Of a stretch of DNA of 64,000 nt, positions 1-8,942 are shown one piece after another. Each line of letters starts with the position of its first letter. Positions within the stretch are counted from its first letter, which is position 1. Source of the stretch: DASUHT01 sp038230835 (GTDB taxonomy: Bacteria; Actinomycetota; Thermoleophilia; Gaiellales; JAICJC01); contig JBBRMM010000005.1 of assembly GCA_038230835.1 (NCBI GenBank), forward strand, positions 1 to 64,000. The letters run 5' to 3'. The notes beneath the pieces were generated by a model. That model was not told where the DNA came from. It saw only the letters and a program-made list of their open reading frames with translations, and made no database searches. A program made the position numbers and the translations under genes.

Positions 1-436
1 ACGCGACGACCCGCGGTTCGAACAGGCTCTTCGCTAAGCGCGCAGGATCTCGACTCTCGCCGCTCGGACGCTACGCCCGCCTGGTGATACCGGCGGACTC
101 GGGCACCCGCCGATGGCAGACAATGATCCGATCTCAGCCCAGCATCCGGACTACGCCCCGCACGAGATGGGTCTAGCCGGGAGGTGCGGCACGACGGCCC
201 GCCCGAGGGGGCCGTCGCTCCGAGGGTATGCGATTGACCGAAACGAGTGGTGAACGTGACTGCGTCGTGATACCGGTAGAGTCAGGCACCTGCCTGACGG
301 AGCGCGGAATCCTGACTCTGGGCAGGGTATAGACTGGACGATCCCGTCCGAGAAGGGAGCACCGTCATGAGCGAGTTGACCGAGCGGGCTCTGTATCCGG
401 CGATGAGTTTCCTGCGGCGGCTTGGTCCAAGATGAC
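1..436. other. Left-end non-coding stretch with GTCAGGCACC-type repeats
   Basis: No frame on either strand looks like a real protein; the open frames are arginine/proline-rich shadows. The only structure seen is a short dispersed repeat, annotated separately, and the purine-rich leader (gagaagggagc, about 350-360) ahead of the broken reductase that begins at 437. Confidence 0.5.
83..334. repeat. Dispersed repeat GATACCGGTAGAGTCAGGCACC with palindromic core
   Basis: A copy at 263-300 contains the perfect palindrome GTCAGGCA-CC-TGCCTGAC (281-298). A diverged direct copy lies at 83-111 (ggtgataccgg...ggcaccc) and a partial inverted copy at about 312-330 (cctgactct...ggtat). A further fragment (gagtcaggcaccgg) is at 1253-1266 beside another broken gene. 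The form resembles REP-like extragenic repeats. No associated transposase is visible in the window. Confidence 0.45.
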
Positions 437-1011
437 ATGAACGACACCACATGCCATATGTCCATCTCGCTCGACGGCTACGTCGCCGGCCCTGACCAGA
501 GCCTCGAACACCCGCTCGGGCGCCGCGGCATCGAGCTGCACCGCTGGCACCTCGACGACCCGCTGAACCATGGCGATGCCCGTGCCCAGAGCCTGCTCAT
601 GCGTCCACGCGGCGCGTTCGCGGGCGATGGCAGGAGGAGTGGCGCGGATGGTGGGGCGATGACCCGCCCTACCACGCCTCGGTCTTCGTCCTCACCCATC
701 ACGCGCACGATCCGATCGAGATGGCCGGCGGCACGACATTCCACTTCGTGACGGATGGCTTCGACGCCGCCTTTGCGCGGGCCTCCGAGGCCGCGGGCGA
801 CCGCGGTGTGGACATCGCCGGCGGCGCCTCCACCGTGCGCCAGGCGCTGGCGGTCGGCGTGATCGACGAGCTCGTCCTCGACATCGTCCCGGTTCTGCTC
901 GGCGCCGGCGAGCCCATATTCGACGGCATCGCCGATCCGGGCCTGACGCCGGTCGAGGTCATCCATTCCGAGCTGGCCACGCACGTCCGCTACCGCGTCG
1001 GCAACAGCTAG
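437..1011 (+). pseudogene. Dihydrofolate reductase-like (RibD C-terminal) protein, frameshifted
   Basis: The first half, from ATG 437, reads SISLDGYVAGPDQSLEHPLG, the N-terminal signature of actinobacterial RibD-C/DHFR-like reductases. The second half, in another frame up to TAG 1009-1011, contains WGDDPPYH, VFVLTHHA, EMAGGTTFHFVTDG, the GGAS-type nucleotide-binding strand and the DELVLDIVPVLLGAGEP core typical of the family. The frames change at about 595-625, where a family segment containing a GR.MF-type motif also seems to be lost, so this looks like a deletion with frameshift rather than a single miscalled base. Intact members are NADPH-dependent reductases of about 200 residues. The 3' end overlaps the truncated kinase on the other strand by 4 nt. 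Confidence 0.8.
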
Positions 1012-1196
1012 GCACGCTGGCTGAGCACGCCCTGCATGGGCTGCGGAGGCCCGCTCTTGCGGTGCACCTGGAGCTGCAGGGCGTCCTCGACGTCGTCGAC
1101 GGAGAGCCACACGGCGCGGCGGCGTCGGGCCACGGCCTCGCCGACAGTCGACTTTCCGGTGCCCGACAATCCAGAAATAACGACCAACACCCCCAA
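1008..1196 (-). pseudogene. P-loop kinase, N-terminal fragment
   Basis: The 62-residue frame begins LVVISGLSGTGKST, a perfect Walker A motif, followed by AVWLSVDDVEDAL, as in small AAA/shikimate-kinase-like phosphotransferases. These proteins normally run to about 160-190 residues. Here homology ends after about 40 residues and the frame stops on a TAG overlapping the stop of the broken reductase, so the lid and C-terminal part are missing. The first codon of the frame is TTG 1196; GTG 1190 is an alternative. A functional protein is unlikely. Confidence 0.6.
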
Positions 1197-1306
1197 ACCC
1201 TACACCCCGATCCGCGCAGCTTCTGCGGCGAGAAGGCTTGGTCAGTCCTGCAGAGTCAGGCACCGGCTGGTGTTCGGCGACGTTGCCGCGGTGCTGCGGG
1301 CTGCTC

Positions 1307-1915
1307 TTAGTAGTCGCTCGGTGGCAGCGTGGCGCGCTTGTGGGTGCGGCTGAGGATGACCGCAATGCACATGCACGTGGCGAGGCCGACCAGCGCCTCC
1401 CCGACGGAAACGGCCAGGGAGGGCTCGAAGTTGAATGACGCCACGCCGCCGGTACCATGAGCGGCCACCCAGAAGAGCGGCTCGGCATCGAGCAGGAGGA
1501 TCACCGCAACCGCACCAAGCGTCGAGTAGCCGCGCCGGCGCCAGAGCGCGCCGAGCGCACCGAACACTGGGCCGCTCACGAGCCCACGCGGGAACCAGTA
1601 GCCGGTCGCGCTGACAGTCAGCCGCAGGTCAACCAGCAGCGAGTGTGGCCCGAGATCGAGCACGAACGCGTTTGCCACGTAAAACGCCATGAGCGCTGCG
1701 CACGTGGCGGCCAGGCCAACCGCCGCCCCAGCGAGCCCGCGTCCGCGCATCGCAGCGCCAGCGAAGAACGGCAGCAGAAGCCACGGCGCACTCAGGTTGC
1801 CGATGTCGTCACGGATCCCAACGTCGTTCCCTTTCAAGACCGACATCGCAGCGCCAAAGGCCGTCGCCGCCAGGACAATCAGGAAGACCCGTGAAACGGT
1901 GCGGTCACGCATCAT
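1307..1915 (-). CDS. Polytopic membrane protein, DUF6518-like
   Basis: A 202-residue integral membrane protein with about six hydrophobic segments: near residues 8-28, 42-58, 60-85, 115-135, 137-155 and 170-190. The overall pattern, with a short basic tail (RTHKRATLPPSDY), resembles the DUF6518 family of actinobacterial membrane proteins; no function is established for it. Two consecutive ATG codons (1915 and 1912) are available as start. No catalytic motif is seen. It is a single gene on the minus strand between the kinase remnant and the methyltransferase and appears intact, unlike its left-hand neighbours. Confidence 0.7.
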   Translation of the reverse strand: MMRDRTVSRVFLIVLAATAFGAAMSVLKGNDVGIRDDIGNLSAPWLLLPFFAGAAMRGRGLAGAAVGLAATCAALMAFYVANAFVLDLGPHSLLVDLRLTVSATGYWFPRGLVSGPVFGALGALWRRRGYSTLGAVAVILLLDAEPLFWVAAHGTGGVASFNFEPSLAVSVGEALVGLATCMCIAVILSRTHKRATLPPSDY

Positions 1916-2085
1916 CTACAGCAATGTACCCCCACCTACCCGCCGGTGCGAGACGCAGACCACGCTGGCGCGATCGTGATCGAGTGGGCTGTAGGGGAAT
2001 CGGTGGCCGCCGATGCCCGAGGCTATCAGCGGCACCGGAAGGCTGCTCGGGCCGGTATCATCGAAACGGCGATTTGGCGGCAGGG

Positions 2086-2820
2086 CTACCAAGGCGTCTG
2101 CCAGACCGAGACGTCGCTCGTGCTCTCGGCGGTGAACGGCGCACGCGTCCAGTCGCTGCAGCGCTCGCGCAGCGTCATACCAGCCAGCCGCGCCATCAGG
2201 TCGAGCTCGGCGGGCCAGACGTAGCGGAACGGCACGGACAGTGAATCGAACGTTCCATCCTCGGTCACCCAGTAGTGGTGCGAGATCAGGCCCTGCCGAA
2301 CGACGTCGTATTCGTCCAACCCGAGCCGCTCGGGCGTCAGCGTGAACGGGCGCACGGTCTCGCCAATCGGAAGCCGCTGCAGGTCGGGCACGCTGACCTC
2401 GATCACGAAGCAGCCGCCCGGCTCAAGATGTGCGGCCACATTCGCGAAACACGCCACCTGCGCGTCCTGAGACGTCAGATTCATGATCGTGTTGAACACC
2501 AGATAGGCGACCGAGAACGTCCCATCCACCCGCGTCGTCGCGAAGTCGCCCAGCGTCACGCCGATCGCGTCGCCGCCCGGCTTGGCCTGCAGCCGTGCGA
2601 CCATCGCCTCGGACAGGTCGATGCCGTGCACGCGAACGCCGCGTTCGGCAAGCGGTAACGCGATCCGCCCGGTGCCGATGCCGAGCTCGAGCGCCGCTCC
2701 CTCCCCCGCCAACTCGGCGAGCACGTCGACGACCAGCGCGATCACAGCAGGATCGAACATCGGGTCGCTCGGGTCGTCGTAGCCCGCGGCTACCTCCTCG
2801 CCGAAGTGGTCCTCTGGCAT
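2086..2820 (-). CDS. Class I SAM-dependent methyltransferase
   Basis: 244 residues. The Rossmann-fold methyltransferase motifs are clear: motif I ALELGIGTGRIALPLAERG (about residues 44-62), the acidic post-I strand VHGIDLSEAM, the motif II region around LGDFAT, and LEPGGCFVIEVSVP after it. The C-terminal half (HYWVTEDGTFDSLSVPFRYVWPAELDLMARLAGM) is typical of small-molecule methyltransferases in actinobacteria. The substrate cannot be read from sequence. The start at ATG 2820 is preferred over ATG 2829 because a TAGAGT hexamer lies 7 nt upstream of it, fitting a leaderless transcript. Confidence 0.87.
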   Translation of the reverse strand: MPEDHFGEEVAAGYDDPSDPMFDPAVIALVVDVLAELAGEGAALELGIGTGRIALPLAERGVRVHGIDLSEAMVARLQAKPGGDAIGVTLGDFATTRVDGTFSVAYLVFNTIMNLTSQDAQVACFANVAAHLEPGGCFVIEVSVPDLQRLPIGETVRPFTLTPERLGLDEYDVVRQGLISHHYWVTEDGTFDSLSVPFRYVWPAELDLMARLAGMTLRERCSDWTRAPFTAESTSDVSVWQTPW

Positions 2821-2827
2821 CCACGGC

Positions 2828-2833
2828 ACTCTA
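2828..2833 (-). promoter_or_regulatory. -10 hexamer TAGAGT, leaderless methyltransferase promoter
   Basis: On the minus strand TAGAGT is followed after 7 nt by ATG 2820, the usual spacing for an actinobacterial leaderless start. No convincing -35 is seen. Confidence 0.4.
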
Positions 2834-3214
2834 CCCTCGGCCCGCCATACATCGTTACGCGATTATGGCCCGCTGTACCGGGTCGACGCCGGTCGCTCTG
2901 AGCCGTGCAGCATCGACCGTCCACCCCAATCGAGCCATCGGCCTGAACCTCCCGCGGCCGATCCACGGTGCGCATCGTGGAGTCGGACGCGCCGGTGCGG
3001 ATCGTTTTGACCGACGATGATCACAACCAGGATGATCGCCACCCAGGGTCGCAAGCAACACCATGACAGTCCTGCTGTTCGAGTGGTCCCGGTCTGCCCG
3101 CGGCGATCTCGGCCGAAACCCGGGAGCAGAAGCCTCGTCGCGTTTCACAGTCGAGCAGGGGAAAAGCCACGGCCACGATGCCGCAGCCGCCGCGACTGCG
3201 AGCACGCTGGGTGG
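2834..3214. other. Intergenic stretch without a supported gene
   Basis: About 380 bases. One minus-strand frame (2863-3054) begins with a hydrophobic run, VAIILVVIIVG, but its remainder is arginine-rich and shadow-like, and no ribosome-binding site or conserved motif supports it. It could be the remnant of a small membrane protein. Confidence 0.4.
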
Positions 3215-3502
3215 TCAGTTGAGAAGTCCGAGCAGCGCTTGGACGCTGGCTCGGTCGCGCACGGCGGGATGGCGAAGTGGCAGTTGCGCGTTGATCGAGT
3301 AGTGGTTCTTGCGTCCGACCAGTTCTCGGGTGACGTAGCCGCCTTCGGCGAGGTCGGAGATGATGTTCTGCGCGCTGCGACGGCTGATGGCGACGGTGCG
3401 GCCGATCTCAGCGATGGTGGCGCTGGGCTGTTCGGCGATGGTCAGCAGGACGGCTGCGTGGTTGGTGATGAACCGCCAGTTGGGAGAGCCAACGCGGGTC
3501 AT
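3215..3502 (-). CDS. Winged-helix DNA-binding regulator
   Basis: 95 residues. The order helix (NHAAVLLTIAEQPSATIAEIGR), recognition helix (ISRRSAQNIISDLAEGGYV) and beta-wing (TRELVGRKNHYSIN) is that of a MarR/ArsR-type winged helix-turn-helix. There is no sensor or metal-binding domain, and its operator is unknown. The ATG (3500-3502) follows directly on the stop codon of the GlsB-like gene (3503-3505), so the two are almost certainly co-transcribed and translationally coupled. That suggests a regulator serving a small stress-membrane-protein operon. Confidence 0.8.
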   Translation of the reverse strand: MTRVGSPNWRFITNHAAVLLTIAEQPSATIAEIGRTVAISRRSAQNIISDLAEGGYVTRELVGRKNHYSINAQLPLRHPAVRDRASVQALLGLLN

Positions 3503-3766
3503 CTACGGGCGAACCACACCTCGACCCTCTGCGTGGTGCGCATAGGCCCAAACGAGCAGCACGGCGATCACGACCGCCGTCACGAACCCGCCGCCGAAGC
3601 CAAGAAGAGGACGAACGACAAGCCCCGCGACCAGCATGGCGATTATGCCAAGCCCGATGGTCATGGGCACGCTCATCGGGTCGCGACCAGGATGCAACAA
3701 CCGGCCCAACGCCCCCACGACCAGGCCTCCAACGATCAACGCGATGATGAACCACAACACGACCAA
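3503..3766 (-). CDS. GlsB/YeaQ/YmgE family stress-response membrane protein
   Basis: 87 residues with three closely packed transmembrane segments (about 3-21, 32-52 and 54-72). The pattern LIVGGLVVGALGRLLHPGRDP followed by glycine-rich helices is characteristic of the transglycosylase-associated / GlsB family. These are small membrane proteins linked to general stress, with no enzymatic activity proved. It precedes the winged-helix gene in a two-gene operon, separated from the tail-anchored pseudogene upstream by a hairpin (3791-3829). Confidence 0.85.
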   Translation of the reverse strand: MVVLWFIIALIVGGLVVGALGRLLHPGRDPMSVPMTIGLGIIAMLVAGLVVRPLLGFGGGFVTAVVIAVLLVWAYAHHAEGRGVVRP

Positions 3767-3790
3767 CCTCCTTCTGACGGATAAACGGTT

Positions 3791-3829
3791 CGCCCGAGGC
3801 TCGGGTTGTATCTGCCCGCGCCTCGGGCG
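3791..3829 (-). terminator. Inverted repeat, candidate intercistronic terminator
   Basis: Ten-base arms CGCCCGAGGC (3791-3800) and GCCTCGGGCG (3820-3829) enclose a 19-nt loop, between the upstream tail-anchored pseudogene and the GlsB-like gene, both on the minus strand. There is no U-tract, so it may instead be an operator or processing hairpin. Confidence 0.35.
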
Positions 3830-3850
3830 TCTACACGGTGACGGTGCGGT

Positions 3851-4106
3851 TTACGCCTTTGTGACGGTGACGCCGAGGAATAGCCCGATGACGAGCGCCA
3901 CAAAGGCCAGCGATCATGGTTGACCACGTCCCGGCATGGGCGGCCGCACGGGTGGTCTGCGCACCCGCCAGCGTCGCCGCCTGGGTGGCCTGCGCGCCGG
4001 CCCCGGTCGCTGCTTGCACCCCCGGCGTCTTTTCCAGCCCGTCGATCGGCTTAGCGAGATCGTCCTGAGACGCGGCGTGCGAATTCGCGTATTCGGTCGT
4101 GCTCAT
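3851..4106 (-). pseudogene. Small Ala-rich tail-anchored protein, frameshifted before its membrane helix
   Basis: From ATG 4106, with the good ribosome-binding site GTAGGAGTGAGG, the frame reads MSTTEYANSHAASQDDLAKP and then an alanine/threonine/glutamine-rich amphipathic stretch. At about 3900-3905 the coding potential moves to another frame that encodes VALVIGLFLGVTVTKA and stops at TAA 3851-3853. Joined, they give a protein of about 85 residues with a C-terminal membrane anchor, a DUF883-like architecture. A one-base indel explains the break, so a sequencing error is possible. The neighbourhood (GlsB-like protein, winged helix) suggests an envelope-stress role, but the family is not recognised. 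Confidence 0.5.
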
Positions 4107-5546
4107 CCTCACTCCTACGATGGGTCGCTCAAAACACGATTGACCGAGCATTGGACCGACGAGTCAGCGCAGCAAACCACAAACCTCCACGTGGTGCAGC
4201 ACGCGACCCCGCGGCCCACGCTCTCTGTACCCAACTCCCCGTGCCCCCAAACAGGCACCGGCTCCGAGGCGCGGAGGTTCAACTGCTGGGGCGGCTGTGC
4301 ATGTGGGTGGCACGGTTGCGGTTTGCCCCCGGGGCTGCGGGAACGCCGCGCAAGACCGACCGCACGCCGAACACTCTCTGGTTGCTCAATCGATCGAGGG
4401 GTGCGTCAGCCATCCACACCCACCTATCCGCCCGTGCGGCCGTCCATGCGACCTCCCCGCGCACGTGCAGGCAGGCTGCCGCTTAAGCTCTGACATGGGG
4501 TGGTGGCGTGTTGTCCCGCGACGGGTCTGAACCGTTCGTTGCGGTTTCAAGTCTGACGTTCACGGCGGGGCGGCATGATCGTGGCGTATGGACGAGGCGT
4601 CGGATCTCGGGTTGGCTACGGATGAGGCGGTTGCTGCGCTGGTGTTGGCGGTAGGCGGTTTCTTGCCGTGCCGGTGGTGCCGTCGGTGATGGCGATCCGC
4701 TGCGGCCTGCGCGCCCGCGCGTTGCTGGGTGATCCAAAGCTTCGCGGGCGGCGGTGGGTGGCGACGACGTGAAGCGTTCGTTGATCACGACCCAGCGGTT
4801 CGACCATCCGCAACCAAGTGGACCCTTTTCTCCTCATGCCTACACAGTCGATAAGGGGGTGGCCGCCGTCTGCGGATTGGTCGATCTTCAACAGTAGCTC
4901 TTTACATCTGGGACGCTCCGCGTCCGCCCGGCTAGGCACAAGGGCAGTTGTGGAGAGGACGAAGAAAGACGCGGGGACATCTGTCGGCCACCGACTGACC
5001 GGCGGCGGGCCGATCCGCGCCGTGAGATGCTCTCCCGAATACTCGATCCGGACGTAGGGCCCGATGCGCCGTCCGGGGCGATCCAGCCCGCCATGTCGGC
5101 GCCGAGCTTGGCGGTCGGCTCGGTTCGTGCCAATCGCTGCGGCGAATCGTCAACCGCTAAAGTCGGCTCGCTTGGCCACGTCCACGGGCGATCTGTGACC
5201 GGCCGCTGGCGACTGACCGACGACGTCAGGCCCTTTGGTGGTCGCGAGCGTCTATGACGCCCGCACCCAACACTCGACCTACCCGCGGCGTGTATCGGCA
5301 CTCCGCGACCGGTGAACGAGCGCGCGTTCAGGCAGGAGTTGGGGCGCGGGCCCCGATCAGGCCGTGTTTGGACGGAGCGATGGAGGGGTGAAGGGCAGTG
5401 AGCGTGGCTCGGTCGGGTAGACGCTGAGTTCCCACCCGCCGCATCCAGCCTCCCGCAGGTGGACGCGCCCCGGCGTGGAGCGCAGGCGTCGTGGTCGCCC
5501 GGCGAGGGCCGCCGGTCGGTGGTCCGCTGCAGGTAGGATCGGCAGC
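4107..5546. other. 1.4-kb stretch with no supported gene
   Basis: Open frames on both strands are short, rich in Arg, Pro and Ser, and have neither a plausible ribosome-binding site nor a domain motif. Stop codons are frequent in every frame by the standard of this genome. A 33-codon frame from 4589 (MDEASDLGLATDEAVAALVL) has natural-looking composition but ends quickly. The stretch may be decayed coding DNA, consistent with the pseudogenes around it, but the ancestral genes are not recognisable. Confidence 0.45.
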
Positions 5547-5549
5547 GTG

Positions 5550-6239
5550 GTGCGTGGGGAACGACATCTCAGTCATCGCACCGGCTGGCTGCGGGCGGCG
5601 GTCCTGGGTGCCGACGACGGGGTCATCTCGGTTGCGGCGATCATCGTCGGCGTGGCCGCGGCTCATTCCAGCCGCTCCGCCATTGTCACCGCGGGTGTCG
5701 CCGGCCTGGTGGCGGGCGCCGCCTCGATGGCCGCGGGTGAGTATGTCTCGGTCAGCTCGCAGGTCGATGCCGAGCGCGCCGACCTGGCGTTGGAGCGGCG
5801 CGAGCTGGGCAGCGATCCGGTCGGTGAACGCGCGGAACTGGCCGCGATCTACCGGAACCGTGGGCTCTCGGTCCAGCTGGCCGAGGCGGTCGCAACCGAA
5901 CTGAGCGCTCGGGATGATGTGCTGGCGGTACACGCTCGCGACGAGTTGGGTATGACCGCGCTGTCACACGCCCGACCGTTGCAGGCTGCCGGAGCGTCGT
6001 CGGCCTCCTTCACCGCAGGAGCGGCGCTGCCGCTGCTGGCCCTTATCCTTGCCCCCTCTGCGCTGCGGATCGAGGTGACGATGGCGGCAACGTTACTGGC
6101 GCTGGCGCTGACCGGTTGGGCGGGAGCGCGCATGGGGGGCGCGCCGCCGGCCCGTGGAACGTTGCGAGTTCTCGTATGGGGGGCGGCGGCGATGGTGCTC
6201 ACGATGCTGGTAGGCCGCGTCGTCGGAACCACGGTATGA
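5550..6239 (+). CDS. VIT1/CCC1-family transporter
   Basis: About 229 residues. The N-terminus VRGERHLSHRTGWLRAAVLG leads into GADDGVISVAAIIVGVAAA and GAASMAAGEYVSVSSQ, diagnostic of the VIT/CCC1 family of iron/manganese transporters. A charged cytoplasmic helical domain (ERADLALERRELGSDPVGER) follows, then three C-terminal membrane helices. The family exports Fe2+ or Mn2+ from the cytosol; the metal here is inferred from the family only. The GTG start at 5550 (5547 is equally possible) is chosen because AGGTAGGAT lies about 10 nt upstream and the family N-terminus begins there; the longer frame from 5475 adds an arginine-rich shadow. Confidence 0.9.
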   Translation: MRGERHLSHRTGWLRAAVLGADDGVISVAAIIVGVAAAHSSRSAIVTAGVAGLVAGAASMAAGEYVSVSSQVDAERADLALERRELGSDPVGERAELAAIYRNRGLSVQLAEAVATELSARDDVLAVHARDELGMTALSHARPLQAAGASSASFTAGAALPLLALILAPSALRIEVTMAATLLALALTGWAGARMGGAPPARGTLRVLVWGAAAMVLTMLVGRVVGTTV

Positions 6240-6638
6240 GAATGCGGTGGAGACGAAGACCGTCGCGGGTCGGGAACGTGTTCACGGTCAAGACGGGGTT
6301 AGTATCGGTCGATACGGACGCTTTGGGCGATGACGACGCTTCTCAGATCGACCCCGGCGAGCTGCTCGCGGTCGTCCGACGCGTCCGCGATCGAGATGGT
6401 GTCTAGGGCGGGGCGTTGGTGGAGGTATGGACGGTCAGCTGCGACGGTGTCACGGTGCGCGCCAGCCCGCCCAGCCTGGCGACCACGCGGCCGCAGTCCG
6501 AGCGCGCGCGTGACCTTGAGGCTCTCGCAAGCTATGTCGCGGTGGAGGTGCACACCGACAACCTTTATGGACGACAGTGGTGATGGCTGCAGTCGGCGGC
6601 GTGGTACGGTCGGTCGGGTTCGGTGATTGGGAGGAGCC
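6240..6638. other. Intergenic stretch without a supported gene
   Basis: About 400 bases. A minus-strand frame over 6299-6560 (containing DTISIADASDDREQLAGV) has fairly protein-like composition but no credible start, and it runs into the propeller gene. It may be the 3' remnant of a lost gene. Confidence 0.35.
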
Positions 6639-8075
6639 GTGTTTCGTCGTCGGGTAGGTGGGGGCGTTGTTTGGGGGGCGGTGGTCGCGGTCGCGCTGCT
6701 GGTCGGCGGGCCCGGGAGATCACCAGCCGCATCCGTGGTTAATTGGTCGACGTACCTGTTCAACGTTTCGCATACGTCACGTAACGGGGCGGCGACCGCG
6801 ATCACTCCCGCTAACGCGTCCAGATTGGTGCACGCGTGGACGTGGAAGCCGGACGCTGCGACCATGCCCGGTCAGCCGGGCCCGGGACTGCTCTCCAGCC
6901 CGACGGTCTACAACGGGACGATTCTGATCGGCGCCAACACCGGCGTTTTCTACGCGGTGCACGAGTCGACGGGAACAGTGCTCTGGAAGCGCTTCTTGGG
7001 CTACGTGACCACAAAGACGCTGCCCGGGCGCGGCTTCACGTCGACCGCTGCCGTCGCCCTCGACCCCGTAACCAAGACGCCGACCGCGTATGTGGCGGCG
7101 GCTGACGGGTACCTGTACGCGCTCGACGTCGCGACGGGCCATGTGGTCTGGCGAGCGGTGGTGGGAATCCCGTCCATGACCGTCAACGACTACTACAACT
7201 GGGCGTCGCCCGCCGTCGTCGCCGGCCGGGTCTACATGGGTATCTCGTCCCAGGGCGACAAGCCGCTCGTGCGCGGCGGCGCGCGAGTCTACAACCAGCA
7301 CACCGGCGCGATCCTCGGCACCTTCTACGCAATGGCACCCGGCACCCTGGGCGGTTCCGTATGGAGCAGCCCCGCCGCAGAGCCGACTGGCACCTCCGTC
7401 TACGTCACAACCGGAAACCCAGGTGACCGCTTCACCGCCACGCCCGGTGACTCCAACAGCATCGTCAAACTGTCCGGAGCGACCCTCGCCGTACAAAGCC
7501 GCTGGGCCGTCCCGCAAAGCCAACAGGTCTATGACTCCGACTTTGGTGCATCGCCCACGCTCTTCACCGCCAAGTTGGTGGGCACGTCAACGCCGATGAT
7601 CGGCGCGTGCAACAAAAACGGCATCTACTACGCCCTGCGCCGCGACAACCTCGCCGCCGGACCGGTGTGGAGCCTCCGCGTGGGGGCGCCATCCACCACC
7701 GGCCCCGGCCTCTGCCTGACAGCCGCAGCCTTCGACGGTTCCAGGCTGTATATCGCTGCGAACGGCACCACCATCACCGGGACCCCCTATAACGGTGCAA
7801 TCCGCGCACTGGACGCCGCCACTGGACATCTCGTGTGGCAGACCGGGCTCGCCGGAACCGTACTCGGCAGTCCATCCGAAAGCGGCACCGGAGTGATCGC
7901 CGCCGCCACGTACCAATCCGGCTCGCAGAACTACCTCTACCTCCTCAACGCCGCCAGCGGCGTCGTGCTCGCCAAGACACCGCTCACCAGCATCACCTTC
8001 GCCCAACCGGTCTTCGCCGACAACCTGCTCCTCGTCGCTCCCGTCGGCGGCGGCCTAATCGCCTACACCCCATGA
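6639..8075 (+). CDS. Secreted PQQ-type beta-propeller protein
   Basis: 478 residues. It starts with GTG 6639, just after the strong ribosome-binding site GGGAGGAG; the upstream TTG at 6627 would bury that site. An N-terminal signal sequence (VVWGAVVAVALLVGG, cleavage near PAAS) is followed by repeated propeller blades of the PQQ/BamB type: FYAVHESTGTVLWKRFLG, YLYALDVATGHVVWRAVVG, AIRALDAATGHLVWQTGL and YLYLLNAASGVVLAKTPL. Quinoprotein dehydrogenases and BamB-like scaffold proteins share this fold. Catalytic cofactor residues cannot be confirmed by eye, so an enzymatic role is not claimed. A broken relative lies at 26598-26915. Confidence 0.87.
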   Translation: MFRRRVGGGVVWGAVVAVALLVGGPGRSPAASVVNWSTYLFNVSHTSRNGAATAITPANASRLVHAWTWKPDAATMPGQPGPGLLSSPTVYNGTILIGANTGVFYAVHESTGTVLWKRFLGYVTTKTLPGRGFTSTAAVALDPVTKTPTAYVAAADGYLYALDVATGHVVWRAVVGIPSMTVNDYYNWASPAVVAGRVYMGISSQGDKPLVRGGARVYNQHTGAILGTFYAMAPGTLGGSVWSSPAAEPTGTSVYVTTGNPGDRFTATPGDSNSIVKLSGATLAVQSRWAVPQSQQVYDSDFGASPTLFTAKLVGTSTPMIGACNKNGIYYALRRDNLAAGPVWSLRVGAPSTTGPGLCLTAAAFDGSRLYIAANGTTITGTPYNGAIRALDAATGHLVWQTGLAGTVLGSPSESGTGVIAAATYQSGSQNYLYLLNAASGVVLAKTPLTSITFAQPVFADNLLLVAPVGGGLIAYTP

Positions 8076-8306
8076 AGGCCGCGCCGACTCCGACCCTCTC
8101 CGCCAACTGACCAGAATCAGGCAGGTCACTGCCATCACGTACTCCGCGCAGCGGGTTGAAGTGGCGAACCTGCCCGATGCGTCCCTGGGATGCCCTTCCT
8201 CGCGTCTCCGAGTCCGCCTCGGCGGTAGACCGCCAAGGAGCGCCGCTTTCGCGGCGGCCTCGGCTAGGGTGCGTGTGATCCTCAGTTGAGGGAAGGAGTG
8301 GTGAAG

Positions 8307-8855
8307 ATGAAGCGGCGTCGTATCGCCGAGGTTGGGATGCTGACGGTTTTCCGGTACCGCCGACCACTGCTGCGCGCCGCCAAGTCGATGGCGAAAAACT
8401 CCCAGCGGACGACTCGCATCGACGCCAGCAGCCGTCGCACGGCGATCTGGGCACGGCAGATGAGGACAGGCCCCAAAGCGCAGAGGCCAGTCAAGGAGGC
8501 TGTGATTGCCGCATCGGCTGCTGTCACCCGAGCGCGTAAGCTCGGTGCTGCCAGGGCGCTGGTCGATCAGACGTTCCTCGACGAGCTGCGTGCTGTCGCT
8601 GCAGCGATGGCAAGCGGCATCGCCGCCGCGCAAGCCCCCAAAAAGCAGCGCCGGGGGATCGCCAAGCTCTTCGTCGGTGTCGGAATGGTTGGCGCCGGGG
8701 CCTACGCCGGCTACCGCGTGTATCGCTCGCGCAGCGCCGATCAGACTCAGTTCACCTATGGCGCGCCCGACTTCGCCGACCCATCCCGCGAACACCCCTC
8801 CAAACCCACCGGCGCCACACCAGCGGCGACCGAATCAGGCAGCTTGCCCAAGTAG
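8307..8855 (+). CDS. Basic single-pass membrane protein, unknown function
   Basis: 182 residues, not recognised. The N-terminal two-thirds is very basic (MKRRRIAEVG, then many Arg/Lys) with amphipathic alanine-rich helices, including LVDQTFLDELRAVAAAMASG. One membrane helix (KLFVGVGMVGAGAYAGYRVY, about 130-150) is followed by a polar tail of about 30 residues rich in Pro, Thr and Ser. The ATG at 8307 is preferred over GTG 8298/8301 because GGGAAGGAG at 8289-8297 gives it 9-nt spacing. A strong terminator lies at 8943-8974. The basic domain could bind nucleic acid or the inner membrane face, which is inference only. Confidence 0.65.
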   Translation: MKRRRIAEVGMLTVFRYRRPLLRAAKSMAKNSQRTTRIDASSRRTAIWARQMRTGPKAQRPVKEAVIAASAAVTRARKLGAARALVDQTFLDELRAVAAAMASGIAAAQAPKKQRRGIAKLFVGVGMVGAGAYAGYRVYRSRSADQTQFTYGAPDFADPSREHPSKPTGATPAATESGSLPK

Positions 8856-8942
8856 CGGACGAACTTGGCTGTGACCCTCGGGTGACAAACCGAGCCAGTG
8901 TTCGGCACGCGGACTCCTTGTGATACGTGTTTGCAACAGGCG

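Noticed and set aside
2863..3054. Small minus-strand hydrophobic frame
   Set aside because: Only the first 11 residues look like a membrane helix; the rest is shadow-like and no ribosome-binding site is seen.
4483..5301. Several 80-140 codon frames in the 4.1-5.5 kb gap
   Set aside because: All are Arg/Pro/Ser-rich, overlap one another on both strands and lack ribosome-binding sites or motifs.
8239..8257. Short GC hairpin CGCCGC-tttc-GCGGCG after the propeller gene
   Set aside because: Stem of only 6-7 bp without a U-tract, more than 160 bases from the stop codon; too weak to call a terminator.
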